A stretch of DNA of 64,000 bases, from positions 310,001 to 374,000 of the forward strand of contig NZ_JAVJQO010000006.1 of the NCBI RefSeq assembly GCF_040218225.1, written 5' to 3'. The first letter of the stretch is position 1, and each line of letters begins with the position of its first letter. Position numbers and translations under genes: made by a program. The DNA comes from Gracilimonas sp. Its GTDB lineage: Bacteria > Bacteroidota > Rhodothermia > Balneolales > Balneolaceae. A model generated the notes under the pieces. It saw only the letters and a program-made list of their open reading frames with translations. It searched no databases and was not told the origin of the DNA. Positions 42,721-51,908 of the stretch are shown here, piece by piece.

Positions 42721-43995
42721 CTATTTTTTATTGAACCGATCGTGTATCGCTTTCTCCAGTTCTTCACGGTGGTCTGGATGCGCAATTCCAGTCAAAGCTT
42801 TTGCACGCTGGCATAAATTTTTTCCATACAGATTAGCCACTCCATATTCGGTTACAACATAGTGTACGTGAGCACGGGTTGTTACTACCCCGGCTCCCTG
42901 TTTCAGAAAAGGCACAATGCGGCTGATTCCTTTATTGGTAGTTGACGGCAATGCAATAATAGGTTTACCTCCGGGTGAAAGCGATGCACCACGAATAAAG
43001 TCCATTTGTCCTCCTACTCCGGAATAATGGTACGTTCCTATCGAGTCGGCACAAACCTGTCCGGTTAAATCTACTTCCACGGCGCTATTTATTGCCGTTA
43101 CTTTAGGATTTCGGCGAATCACAGCAGTGTCGTTGATGTAGGCAATGTCCAGCATAGCCACGGCCGGGTTGTCATCGATGAAGTCATACGTTTTCCGGGA
43201 ACCCATAACAAATCCAGATACAATTTTTCCCGGGTGGATTTTTTTCTTCCGTCCGTTGATGACTCCTTTCTCAACCAGCTCTATAACTCCATCTGAAAAC
43301 ATCTCGGTGTGAACACCCAAATCTTTATGATTTGTCAGGCTTTTGAGTACTGCATTTGGAATGGCGCCGATCCCCATCTGCAGAGTTGCCCCATCATCGA
43401 TCAATTCAGCACAATACTTCCCGATTTTAAGTTCTGCTTCATTGGGTTCAGGAACGATCTGCTCTGGCAATGGATCATTAGCTTCCACTAAAGCATCAAT
43501 TTTATTTACATGGATAAGACCATCCCCATGCGTTCGCGGCATATTCGGATTTACCTGGGCAATTACATGCTTCGCTGTTTGAACAGCGGCAACGGTTGCA
43601 TCCACGGAAACACCCAATGAACAATACCCATGATTATCAGGAGGAGAAACGTGCACTAAAGCCACATCAAGCGGAAGAATATTATTCCTGAACAGACTAG
43701 GTACTTCGCTCAGAAATACCGGCACGTAATCTCCCCGGCCTTCATTTACTGCTTTTCTAACGTTAGCACCTACAAAAAGTGCGTTCACAAAAAAGCTATC
43801 TTTATATTCTGGTTCAGCATAAGGTGCGGGCCCCTCCGTATGAAGATGAACAACTTCCACATCTTTCAATTCCTGATGCCGGTTGGTCATGGCTTCCACC
43901 AATTGTACCGGCGTAGCTGAAACCCCGTGAACAAAAACCCGGTCTTCTGATTTAATAGCTTTTACTGCCTCTTGTGCTTTTATATATCCGCTCAT
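42721..43995 (-). CDS. Acetyl-CoA hydrolase/transferase (4-hydroxybutyrate/succinate CoA-transferase family)
   Basis: This 424-aa family I-like CoA transferase has the ATP12-like two-domain fold: GVSATPVQLVEAMTNRH, LHTEGPAPYAEPEYKDSFFVNALFVG and LQMGIGAIPNAVLKSL. The active-site region HTEMFSDGVIELVEKGVI has the catalytic Glu, and GGQMDFIRGASLSPGGKPI lies in the C-terminal part. Members exchange CoA between acetate and succinate, propionate or 4-hydroxybutyrate. It diverges from the Rrf2 gene across a region with several ATTCTAA-type half-sites. The exact acyl donor is undetermined. Confidence 0.88.
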   Translation of the reverse strand: MSGYIKAQEAVKAIKSEDRVFVHGVSATPVQLVEAMTNRHQELKDVEVVHLHTEGPAPYAEPEYKDSFFVNALFVGANVRKAVNEGRGDYVPVFLSEVPSLFRNNILPLDVALVHVSPPDNHGYCSLGVSVDATVAAVQTAKHVIAQVNPNMPRTHGDGLIHVNKIDALVEANDPLPEQIVPEPNEAELKIGKYCAELIDDGATLQMGIGAIPNAVLKSLTNHKDLGVHTEMFSDGVIELVEKGVINGRKKKIHPGKIVSGFVMGSRKTYDFIDDNPAVAMLDIAYINDTAVIRRNPKVTAINSAVEVDLTGQVCADSIGTYHYSGVGGQMDFIRGASLSPGGKPIIALPSTTNKGISRIVPFLKQGAGVVTTRAHVHYVVTEYGVANLYGKNLCQRAKALTGIAHPDHREELEKAIHDRFNKK

Positions 43996-44075
43996 AGTTA
44001 AATCTGTAAATTTGTTTTGAGGATAATATGCAGCAAGTGTGAATATTATTTAAAGAGATTCCTGTTTTTAGAAAA

Positions 44076-44154
44076 ATTCTAAATAACAAAAAAGCTCTGC
44101 CAGATATTGATTGTAATTTAGAATCTCCCTAAAATCTAATATTGATATTAGAAT
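44076..44154. promoter_or_regulatory. Candidate Rrf2 operator region
   Basis: ATTCTAAAT (44076-44084) and ATTTAGAAT (44116-44124) are exact inverted copies. A perfect 8-base-arm palindrome, TCTAATAT-TG-ATATTAGA, occupies 44135-44152, and a further TTAGAAT overlaps its end. These lie between the divergent CoA-transferase and rrf2 genes. Binding by the Rrf2 protein is inferred from position and symmetry. Confidence 0.5.
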
Positions 44155-44179
44155 ATGATTATTCAATTAATAATTACCT

Positions 44180-44644
44180 ATGAGATTAATTTCACAAGGG
44201 GCTCAATATGCCATTTCTGCGATTATAGCAATTTCCAAACATTCTGAAGAAGGTGCTGTGTCTGCTTCCTATTTATCGAAATCCCTGAATTGCCCTACGG
44301 CTTACCTCTCTCAGATTCTGGCAAAGCTTAAAGAGCCTGGGATCTTAAAATCCCGGCGGGGATTAAATGGTGGAGTTTACCTGGCCAAACCCGTGAAAGA
44401 AATAACCATGATGGATATTATTGCTGCCATCGACGGAACTGAGTTTTTTGATAAATGCTTTATGGGAATTGAGGGATGCGGCCATATTGAACCCTGCCCA
44501 TTCCATGAATTTTGGTCGGTTGAGAGGAAGAAAATCGAGAAGTGGCTTAATGATACCTCCTTTGATGATGTAGATAAACGTATGTCAAAGAAATGGTTCG
44601 ACTTGCGTTTGCAATTTTCAAATGGAGTGCCTTCATTCAGATAA
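44180..44644 (+). CDS. Rrf2-family transcriptional regulator (iron-sulfur/NO-sensor type)
   Basis: This 154-aa regulator has a winged helix (1-75) with SASYLSKSLNCPTAYLSQILAKL and SRRGLNGGVYLAKP. Three Cys follow in DKCFMGIEGCGHIEPCPF (C-x6-C-x5-C), like the cluster ligands of IscR and NsrR. It may therefore sense Fe-S status, NO or oxygen. The stop overlaps the ccoI start (TAATG), placing it at the head of the cbb3 oxidase operon. It probably regulates that operon and the divergent CoA-transferase gene. Confidence 0.87.
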   Translation: MRLISQGAQYAISAIIAISKHSEEGAVSASYLSKSLNCPTAYLSQILAKLKEPGILKSRRGLNGGVYLAKPVKEITMMDIIAAIDGTEFFDKCFMGIEGCGHIEPCPFHEFWSVERKKIEKWLNDTSFDDVDKRMSKKWFDLRLQFSNGVPSFR

Positions 44645-47106
44645 TGGGGAAGGCCACTGCAACCATATCAACTGATATTTGCTACCATTGCGGTGAGGTA
44701 TGTCTGGATGCTGTCGTTCATTTTCAGGATAAACCTTTTTGTTGCAACGGCTGCCAAACTGCTTTTCAAATTCTCGATGAAAACGGACTTTGCTCTTATT
44801 ACGACCTGGAAACTAACCCTGGAATCAACCTTAAGAATACCAAGTCTCGTACCCGCTTCGACTACCTGGAAGATGAAGAAGTGATTTCTCGTATTGCTGA
44901 CTTTCGTGATCAGCAACAACTTTCGGTTTCTTTATATATCCCCAACATCCATTGTACATCGTGTGTATGGCTGCTGGAAAACCTTCAAAAGCTGGATGCG
45001 GGTGTTCTTCAAACTAAAGTCAACTTTCTGAAACGGGAATTAGACCTTCTTATCGATGTTGAGAAGACTTCGCTTAGAAATGTAGTAGAGCAACTCACTA
45101 CCATTGGCTACGAACCGGAAATTCGCTTAGATAAGCTTGATTCAAAAACTTCGAAATTTCACCAAAACCGATCTTTGTGGCTAAAATTGGGAGTGGCTGG
45201 TTTTGCTTTTGGGAACATCATGCTCTTCAGCTTTCCTGATTATCTGGACATGGGGAACAGCGGGCTTGGCGGCCAGTTTCACATTTTCTTTGGCGCACTT
45301 AATATCATATTGGCACTACCGGTACTTATCTACAGCAGTAGTGATTATCTGAAATCAGCTTTTGCTGCTCTGAGTCAGCGTGGGGTAAATCTGGACGTTC
45401 CCATTTCAATTGGAATTGTGGCTCTATTTGGCAGAAGCGTTTATGAGATTGTTTCCGGAACCGGAACCGGCTATATGGATTCTTTTACCGGACTTATTTT
45501 CTTTCTATTGATTGGAAAACTCGTTCAGCAAAAAACCTTTAATCGTCTTTCTTTTGATCGTGATTATAAATCTTATCTGCCAATCGCTGTAAATGTCACA
45601 AATGAATACGGCATTGAAAAATCAGTTTCACTTGATAAGCTGATCCCTGGCATGGAGATCAGGCTGAGAAACCAGGAGCTCGTTCCCTGCGAATCTACCC
45701 TTCTTTCAGAAAAAGCCTTGGTGGATTACAGTTTTATAACCGGAGAATCGGATCCTGTTGAAGTTACTAAAGGGGATTTAGTTTATGCCGGAGCTAAGCT
45801 AAGTGGCACTTCTGCATTGCTCAGAACCGAAGAAGAAGTAGAAAACAGCTACCTGACCAAGCTCTGGAACAATGAGGCGTTCACCAACAACGAGAAAGAG
45901 CTCAAACTCACCAGCTTTGCTGATCGAATCAGTCCGTATTTCACGGTGTCTGTTTTAGGGATATCAGCTCTGGCGGGAATGTTCTGGCTTCAGGCGTCAG
46001 GAATGGAAATGGCGCTTTCCGTTTTTACAGCTGTTTTGATTATTGCCTGCCCTTGCGCTTTAGCACTTTCTACTCCATTTACTTTGGGTTCCGCTTTGAA
46101 TGTGCTTTCGATCAATGGGCTTTTTGTCAAAAACCATCTCTTGCTTGAGAATTTATCCAAAGCCACATCTGTAGTATTTGATAAAACCGGGACCCTTACC
46201 AATAAAGAAGAAGCAAATATCGAATTTAAAGGTGGAAAGCTTTCTTCAGAAAGAAAAATGCTCCTCTTGTCGGTATGTAAGCAATCGGTTCACCCCATTA
46301 GCCGTAAAATTGTGGCATTTTTAGAGGCTGATGTCAATGTCACTAACACGCCGGATAGTTTTTTTGAGGTATCGGGAAAAGGCATTTTCGCTTCTGTGGA
46401 TGGAAAATTGATCTGTATTGGATCCCGGGAGTTTTTGGCTGAACAAACAGAGGTTGCCGTTACCAAAATCCCAAAAACAAATTTCATTGGTTCGGTCGCT
46501 CATGTATCGGTCAATGGGAATTATCTTGGCTATTTTGGAATCAAAGCCGGACTTAGAAGTGGGGTTTCTGAACTTCTGGAAGCGCTGAAAGACCAATTTA
46601 TGACTTTCCTTATTTCCGGAGATAATGAAACACAAAAAGAAGAATTTGAAGGATACTTTGAACGGCAACAATCACTACTGTTCAATAAATCACCTGAAGA
46701 AAAGCTTGAATTCATCAAACAGCTTCAGCAGGAAAATCAAAAAGTAGTAATGATTGGTGACGGGCTTAACGATGCGGGTGCTTTGAAACAAAGTGATTTT
46801 GGGATTGCCCTCTCCGACGACATCAGTTCATTTTCTCCGGCTTGTGATGCTATTCTGGAAGGGGATTCACTTAAAAAAATGAAGAACTTCATCAAATTTT
46901 CACAGGGAAGCATGAATATCATCATCATGAGTTTTGTGCTTTCACTTTTATATAACACCATTGGGCTGGCCTTTGCCATTACAGGACACCTTTCCCCCTT
47001 AGTTGCGGCCATCCTGATGCCATTGAGTTCTATTAGTGTGATGGTATTTACCTTTTTAACCACGCGCTATAAAGCGCAACAACTGGGGCTGGCTATATGG
47101 AAGTAA
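44644..47106 (+). CDS. ccoI: Copper-exporting P-type ATPase for cbb3 oxidase maturation
   Basis: This 820-aa P1B ATPase (CcoI/FixI) has a zinc-ribbon-like N-terminus (CYHCGE, CCNGCQ), a metal-binding domain with CTSCVW, then eight membrane helices. It has the ion motif CPCALAL, phosphorylation site DKTGTLTNK, and hinge MIGDGLNDAGALKQSDFG. It supplies copper for the CuB site of the oxidase. The start at 44644 overlaps the rrf2 stop as TAATG; a longer reading from 44593 is not needed. The last 10 bases overlap ccoS. Confidence 0.94.
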   Translation: MGKATATISTDICYHCGEVCLDAVVHFQDKPFCCNGCQTAFQILDENGLCSYYDLETNPGINLKNTKSRTRFDYLEDEEVISRIADFRDQQQLSVSLYIPNIHCTSCVWLLENLQKLDAGVLQTKVNFLKRELDLLIDVEKTSLRNVVEQLTTIGYEPEIRLDKLDSKTSKFHQNRSLWLKLGVAGFAFGNIMLFSFPDYLDMGNSGLGGQFHIFFGALNIILALPVLIYSSSDYLKSAFAALSQRGVNLDVPISIGIVALFGRSVYEIVSGTGTGYMDSFTGLIFFLLIGKLVQQKTFNRLSFDRDYKSYLPIAVNVTNEYGIEKSVSLDKLIPGMEIRLRNQELVPCESTLLSEKALVDYSFITGESDPVEVTKGDLVYAGAKLSGTSALLRTEEEVENSYLTKLWNNEAFTNNEKELKLTSFADRISPYFTVSVLGISALAGMFWLQASGMEMALSVFTAVLIIACPCALALSTPFTLGSALNVLSINGLFVKNHLLLENLSKATSVVFDKTGTLTNKEEANIEFKGGKLSSERKMLLLSVCKQSVHPISRKIVAFLEADVNVTNTPDSFFEVSGKGIFASVDGKLICIGSREFLAEQTEVAVTKIPKTNFIGSVAHVSVNGNYLGYFGIKAGLRSGVSELLEALKDQFMTFLISGDNETQKEEFEGYFERQQSLLFNKSPEEKLEFIKQLQQENQKVVMIGDGLNDAGALKQSDFGIALSDDISSFSPACDAILEGDSLKKMKNFIKFSQGSMNIIIMSFVLSLLYNTIGLAFAITGHLSPLVAAILMPLSSISVMVFTFLTTRYKAQQLGLAIWK

Positions 47107-47279
47107 TTTATCTGCTTATTGCCTTCAGTTTAATGGTCGCTTTAATCTTCCTGGGATTGTTTTTCTGGGCAGTGAAAAGCGGACAGTTCGACGATCAGTA
47201 CACACCATCGATGCGTGTACTTTTTGACGATACGAATTCAAACAAAAAAACAACTAACCACAAAAATCGGGATGAGTAA
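47097..47279 (+). CDS. ccoS: Cbb3 oxidase maturation protein CcoS
   Basis: This 60-aa protein has one membrane helix (about 4-28: LLIAFSLMVALIFLGLFFWAV) and the hallmark KSGQFDD right after it, as in CcoS/FixS. It is needed for cofactor insertion into cbb3 oxidase. The gene overlaps ccoI by 10 bases and its stop overlaps the ccoNO start (TAATG). Confidence 0.93.
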   Translation: MEVIYLLIAFSLMVALIFLGLFFWAVKSGQFDDQYTPSMRVLFDDTNSNKKTTNHKNRDE

Positions 47280-49477
47280 TGTCATCATTAGAAACCTTTC
47301 ATTACGATAACGAAATCGTCCGGAAATTCGGGATAGCCACTATTATCTGGGGCTTAATCGGTTTTATAGTAGGGCTAACCATCGCTCTCAAACTGATCTT
47401 TCCTGACTTTCTAGGCTTTATACCGGAACTGTCTTACGGACGACTGCGACCACTGCACACCAATGCTGTGATCTTCGCCTTTGCCGGAAATGCCATATTC
47501 TACGGGGTCTATTATTCACTTCCACGGCTTTGTAAGGCCAGTATGTGGAGTGAGAAACTCAGTAATATTCACTTTTGGGGCTGGCAGGCTATTATTGTTT
47601 CGGCTGTTTTAACCCTTCCTTTCGGGATTAATACCAGTAAGGAATATGCTGAGCTGGAATGGCCTATTGATATCGCCATCACTCTCATTTGGGTGATCTT
47701 CGGTATCAATATGATCATGACCATCATCAAGCGCCGGGAGAAACACCTTTATGTAGCTATTTGGTTCTACATAGCTACGTTCATCACAGTAGCTGTTCTG
47801 CATGTGGTTAACTCTTTTGAAATGCCGGCCACCTTACTGAAAAGTTACCCGATTTACGCCGGTGTTCAGGATGCCCTGGTTCAGTGGTGGTATGGTCACA
47901 ATGCGGTTGCCTTCTTCCTCACCACACCCTTTCTGGGTATTATGTATTACTTCATCCCGAAAGCAGCAAACCGGCCCATATTCTCTTACCGGTTGTCTAT
48001 CGTTCACTTCTGGTCGCTGATTTTTATTTATATCTGGGCCGGACCTCACCACCTGCTTTATACTGCACTTCCCGGATGGGCTCAGGCTTTGGGTACGGTT
48101 TTCAGCTTGATGCTGATTGCACCGAGCTGGGGTGGTATGCTCAACGGTTTACTTACCCTGAGAGGAGCCTGGGATAAGGTTCGAGAAGATCCGGTACTGA
48201 AGTTCCTTGTTGTCGGTGTTACCGCTTATGGTATGGTAACTTTTGAAGGCCCAATGCTTTCTATCGCCAACGTGAATGCCATCGCTCACTATTCTGACTA
48301 TATCATTGGTCACGTACATAACGGTGCGCTATTGTGGAATGGTGGTTTAACCTTCGCGATGCTGTATTACATCACACCGAAGATCTACAAAACTAAGCTC
48401 TATTCCGTGAAGCTGGCCAACGTTCACTTCTGGTTTGCTACCATGGGAGCCATTTTCTATGTGATCCCAATGTACTGGGGCGGAATTACTCAAAGTTTAA
48501 TGTGGAAACAATTCACTGCTGATGGTCTTCTTCAGTATCCAAACTTCCTGGAAACCGTGACTCAGATCATCCCAATGTATGCGCTGCGTGCGGTAGGCGG
48601 AACCTTGTTCATTATCGGTGCAGCAATAGGTAGTTATAATATCTTTAAGACTGCCCGACAAGGTTCTCTTGAGAAATCTGAAGTTGATGAAGCTCAGGCA
48701 ATTATCAACCCTGCAGAAGGACATAAAGAAAGCTGGCATCGTCGACTGGAATCGCGCCCTATACAAATGACTGTATTGGTATTGGTTGTAATTTTGATTG
48801 GGGGTGTTGTGGAATACGTACCTACTGCCCTCGTTAAATCGAATGTGCCTACCATTGAAAGCGTGAAACCGTACACACCGCTGGAAATTGAAGGACGCGA
48901 TATTTACATCGAGGAAGGCTGTAATAACTGTCACTCACAAATGATTCGTCCATTCCGTTCTGAAACTGAGCGCTATGGAGAATATTCTAAAGCCGGTGAG
49001 TTCGTTTACGATCACCCATTCCTTTGGGGATCAAAACGGACAGGACCTGACCTTCACCGCATCGGAGGTAAATATCCTGATTCGTGGCACGTTCGCCACA
49101 TGTACGATCCAACTTCGACTTCTCCCGGTTCTATTATGCCGGCGTATCCATGGCTATTTACTCAAGACATGGACAAGGAAACCATTCCAAATCGTATCAA
49201 CGCGCTGAGAAGTGTGGGTGTACCTTATGTGGAAGGATATGAAGACATAGCTATTCGTGATCTGGAAGCACAAGCAGAAGCAATCACTCAAGGCCTGAAA
49301 GATAACGGATTTGATCAGATTGACGGAATACAAATCACTTCCGATAAAGAGATCATTGCCATTATTGCTTACATGCAACGACTGGGAATCGATATTAGAG
49401 GAGAAGAAAACCCCTGGGAAGCACTTCCGTCCAGTGACCGAATTCAAGCGAATTTCAAACCACAGCAGGAGGAGTAA
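47279..49477 (+). CDS. ccoNO: Cbb3-type cytochrome c oxidase, fused subunits I and II (CcoN-CcoO)
   Basis: This 732-aa protein fuses the haem-copper catalytic subunit CcoN (about 1-470, twelve membrane helices with GRLRPLHTNAVIFAFAG, WWYGHNAVAFFLTTPFLG and SDYIIGHVHNGALLWNGG) to the monohaem subunit CcoO. The CcoO part has GCNNCHSQMIRPFRSE around residue 547 and GPDLHRIGGKYPDSWHVRHMYDP. The fusion is normal in Bacteroidota-related lineages. It reduces oxygen at low concentration and pumps protons. It follows ccoS directly and precedes ccoQ by 2 bases. Confidence 0.96.
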   Translation: MSSLETFHYDNEIVRKFGIATIIWGLIGFIVGLTIALKLIFPDFLGFIPELSYGRLRPLHTNAVIFAFAGNAIFYGVYYSLPRLCKASMWSEKLSNIHFWGWQAIIVSAVLTLPFGINTSKEYAELEWPIDIAITLIWVIFGINMIMTIIKRREKHLYVAIWFYIATFITVAVLHVVNSFEMPATLLKSYPIYAGVQDALVQWWYGHNAVAFFLTTPFLGIMYYFIPKAANRPIFSYRLSIVHFWSLIFIYIWAGPHHLLYTALPGWAQALGTVFSLMLIAPSWGGMLNGLLTLRGAWDKVREDPVLKFLVVGVTAYGMVTFEGPMLSIANVNAIAHYSDYIIGHVHNGALLWNGGLTFAMLYYITPKIYKTKLYSVKLANVHFWFATMGAIFYVIPMYWGGITQSLMWKQFTADGLLQYPNFLETVTQIIPMYALRAVGGTLFIIGAAIGSYNIFKTARQGSLEKSEVDEAQAIINPAEGHKESWHRRLESRPIQMTVLVLVVILIGGVVEYVPTALVKSNVPTIESVKPYTPLEIEGRDIYIEEGCNNCHSQMIRPFRSETERYGEYSKAGEFVYDHPFLWGSKRTGPDLHRIGGKYPDSWHVRHMYDPTSTSPGSIMPAYPWLFTQDMDKETIPNRINALRSVGVPYVEGYEDIAIRDLEAQAEAITQGLKDNGFDQIDGIQITSDKEIIAIIAYMQRLGIDIRGEENPWEALPSSDRIQANFKPQQEE

Positions 49478-49479
49478 TC

Positions 49480-49668
49480 ATGTATAAGAATGTATTACGT
49501 GCCATTGAAGATATTGGGATATATCCAAGCATTTCCCTGATTCTGTTTTTCACTTTTTTCGTGATTATGATCATTTATCTGATCAAAAAAGGAAAGCATC
49601 ACTGGGATGATGCGGCACGCCTCCCCCTCGAAGATGATAAGATGAACTATAACCAATCAGAGCAATGA
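49480..49668 (+). CDS. ccoQ: Cbb3 oxidase subunit CcoQ
   Basis: This 62-aa protein has one membrane helix (about 18-36: ISLILFFTFFVIMIIYLI) followed by a KKGKHHWDDAARLPLEDD tail, as in CcoQ. It stabilises the oxidase complex. Its stop overlaps the ccoP start by 4 bases (ATGA). Confidence 0.9.
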   Translation: MYKNVLRAIEDIGIYPSISLILFFTFFVIMIIYLIKKGKHHWDDAARLPLEDDKMNYNQSEQ

Positions 49669-50270
49669 AAATATTAGACGACGAAAAAGATCTGCTACTC
49701 GATCATGAGTATGATGGCATCCGCGAACTCGACAATCATATGCCTGTTTGGTGGTTGTGGTTGTTCTATTTCACCATTGCGTGGGGTGTTGGCTACATGG
49801 TATATTACTATATGCTCGGTGGTCCTTCTCAGGAAGAACTCTACGAAATGGAAATGGCAGCAGCCGAAGAGCAATACAATCTGGATAGTAGCGGTGATGT
49901 TGACCCTCAGGGAGGAAGTGATTTTACCTGGGCATACCTGGAAGACGAAGCTCGCATCACTGAAGGAAAAGAGATCTTCATGAGTAACGGTAACCTTTGC
50001 TACACCTGCCACGGGAGCAATGGTGAAGGGCTTGTTGGCCCTAACCTTACCGATGACCTCTGGATTCACGGCTGTTCTGCCGAGGAAATGGCTGCAAGTA
50101 TTATCGAAGGCTTTCCCGACAAAGGTATGATCGCATACGGAAGTGGTGCGCCTATGTCTAATGATAAAGTGCAAAGCCTGATCAGTTACATAGCATCTAT
50201 TCAGGGAACGGAACCTGCCGGAGCCAAAGCGCCGGATATGAGTCGGGCCCAACCCTGTACTATTGAGTGA
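49665..50270 (+). CDS. ccoP: Cbb3 oxidase subunit III, single-haem form
   Basis: This 201-aa protein begins with the CcoP_N membrane domain (HMPVWWLWLFYFTIAWGVGYMVYYY, about 26-50). It ends with one cytochrome c domain carrying LCYTCHGSNGEGLVGPNL and the distal Met in GMIAYGSGAPMSNDKV. Proteobacterial CcoP has two haem c domains; only one is present here, as in other Bacteroidota-type enzymes. It passes electrons to CcoO. It overlaps ccoQ by 4 bases. Confidence 0.93.
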   Translation: MKILDDEKDLLLDHEYDGIRELDNHMPVWWLWLFYFTIAWGVGYMVYYYMLGGPSQEELYEMEMAAAEEQYNLDSSGDVDPQGGSDFTWAYLEDEARITEGKEIFMSNGNLCYTCHGSNGEGLVGPNLTDDLWIHGCSAEEMAASIIEGFPDKGMIAYGSGAPMSNDKVQSLISYIASIQGTEPAGAKAPDMSRAQPCTIE

Positions 50271-50274
50271 TTTC

Positions 50275-50362
50275 AGTGATGAAGTGATAATGATAAGTGA
50301 TGAGTAAGGCATTTGATCAACAAAAACCTACTTATCACTTCATCACCCAATCACTTTATCAC
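50275..50362. repeat. Self-complementary repeat between ccoP and ccoG
   Basis: GTGATGAAGTGATAA (50276-50290) and TTATCACTTCATCAC (50332-50346) are fully complementary. Both arms are built from repeated GTGAT/ATCAC words, giving several alternative pairings that extend to 50362. It could attenuate transcription or stabilise the upstream mRNA. Confidence 0.6.
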
Positions 50363-50434
50363 ATTCATAAAATCATCACAAAAGAAAAATACATTAGGGC
50401 ATTATTTGAGGTCGAATAAACGAGAGCGAAAAAA

Positions 50435-51904
50435 ATGGCATCGTTAGAAGAAAAAAGAAGAATTGACAAGAAACAGTTTCGCGACCACCTTGCTACTGTA
50501 AGTGAGGAAGGCAAGCGCAACTGGATTTATCCCAAAAAACCAGATGGCCGCCATTACAATGCCCGTAATGTAGTTGCCGTGCTCCTATTGGCTTTTTTCT
50601 TTTCAGGACCGTTCATCACCATTAATGGCAATCCCTTATTGTTACTGAACATTCTCGAACGAAAGTTTGTGATTTTTGGCGTGGCTTTCTGGCCACAAGA
50701 TTTACATCTGCTCGTCTTTGGAATGTTGTCATTCATTTTGTTCGTAGTGTTGTTTACTACCATTTTCGGGCGATTATGGTGCGGATGGGCTTGCCCTCAG
50801 ACCATTTTTATGGAAATGGTTTTTCGCAGAATTGAATACTGGATTGAAGGTGATGCAGGAGATCAAATCAGACTCAACAATAAACCCTGGAACTTCGAGA
50901 AAATCTGGAAAAAGACGACCAAGCACGGAGTCTTTTTTGGCATAGCCTTCCTGATTTCAAATATGTTCCTGGCTTATATCATTGGACCTGACCAACTCTT
51001 CGAAATCATCACCGACCCACCATCTGAACACCTTGCCGGACTGAGCTCCATGATTATTTTCAGCGGTGTCTTTTATGGGGTTTTTGCTTTCATGCGTGAA
51101 CAAGTTTGCCATTTTGTATGTCCTTACGGCAGAATGCAATCGGTAATGCTGGATAACAACTCTATCAATGTGATGTATGATTACAAGCGGGGAGAAACCC
51201 GTGCTAGTGTTAAAGACCGCTTCCAGCTTGAAAACCGTAAAGCAACCCTGGAAGACCTTGGCTTCAGTGCTAACGAAACTTTTGGCGATTGTATTGATTG
51301 TTACCAGTGCGTGAAGGTTTGCCCGATGGGAATTGATATCCGAAATGGCACCCAGCTTGAATGTGTACACTGTACAGCCTGCATAGATGCCTGTGATTCA
51401 GTGATGGAGAAAATTGATAAACCACGTGGACTCATTCGCTATTCATCGGAGAATGCCATTCGGGAAGGAAAGCAAAAAGTACTCACTCCACGCGTAGCCG
51501 GATATTCGGGTATTTTGCTCATTCTCTTAACCACTTTCGTTACGTTACTAACATTACGCCCCGATACGGAAACTTCTATTTTGCGTGAACCGGGAACCTT
51601 ATATCAAGAGCTCCCAAATGATATGTACAGCAACATTTACAACCTTAAAGTGCTGAATAAAACATTTGAAGAACTCGATTTCGAATTACGATTGGAAAGT
51701 CCTCAAGGTGAAATTATATCTCTTGGAGCAGTAGAATCTGTTCCTTCACAAAACTCTGCCGAAGGCCGGTTTTTAGTAAAAATACCTGAGTCACAACTAA
51801 CCGGCTTACAGACAGAGTTAACTTTTGGCATCTACTCAAACGGTAAAAAACTAGAAACGGTAACATCCGGATTTTTAGGTCCGGCCAATATCAGTAATAA
51901 ATAA
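50435..51904 (+). CDS. ccoG: Cytochrome c oxidase accessory protein CcoG (RdxA/FixG)
   Basis: This 489-aa membrane ferredoxin-type protein has several membrane helices and the CcoG motifs RLWCGWACPQTIFMEMVFRRIEYWIEG and CHFVCPYGRMQSVMLD. Two 4Fe-4S sites follow (CIDCYQCVKVCPMGIDIRNG and CVHCTACIDACDSVMEKI), and an Ig-like domain (about 385-485) ends it. It helps reduce or deliver copper during oxidase assembly. A 164-base spacer with a long inverted repeat separates it from ccoP. Confidence 0.93.
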   Translation: MASLEEKRRIDKKQFRDHLATVSEEGKRNWIYPKKPDGRHYNARNVVAVLLLAFFFSGPFITINGNPLLLLNILERKFVIFGVAFWPQDLHLLVFGMLSFILFVVLFTTIFGRLWCGWACPQTIFMEMVFRRIEYWIEGDAGDQIRLNNKPWNFEKIWKKTTKHGVFFGIAFLISNMFLAYIIGPDQLFEIITDPPSEHLAGLSSMIIFSGVFYGVFAFMREQVCHFVCPYGRMQSVMLDNNSINVMYDYKRGETRASVKDRFQLENRKATLEDLGFSANETFGDCIDCYQCVKVCPMGIDIRNGTQLECVHCTACIDACDSVMEKIDKPRGLIRYSSENAIREGKQKVLTPRVAGYSGILLILLTTFVTLLTLRPDTETSILREPGTLYQELPNDMYSNIYNLKVLNKTFEELDFELRLESPQGEIISLGAVESVPSQNSAEGRFLVKIPESQLTGLQTELTFGIYSNGKKLETVTSGFLGPANISNK

Positions 51905-51908
51905 TCCT

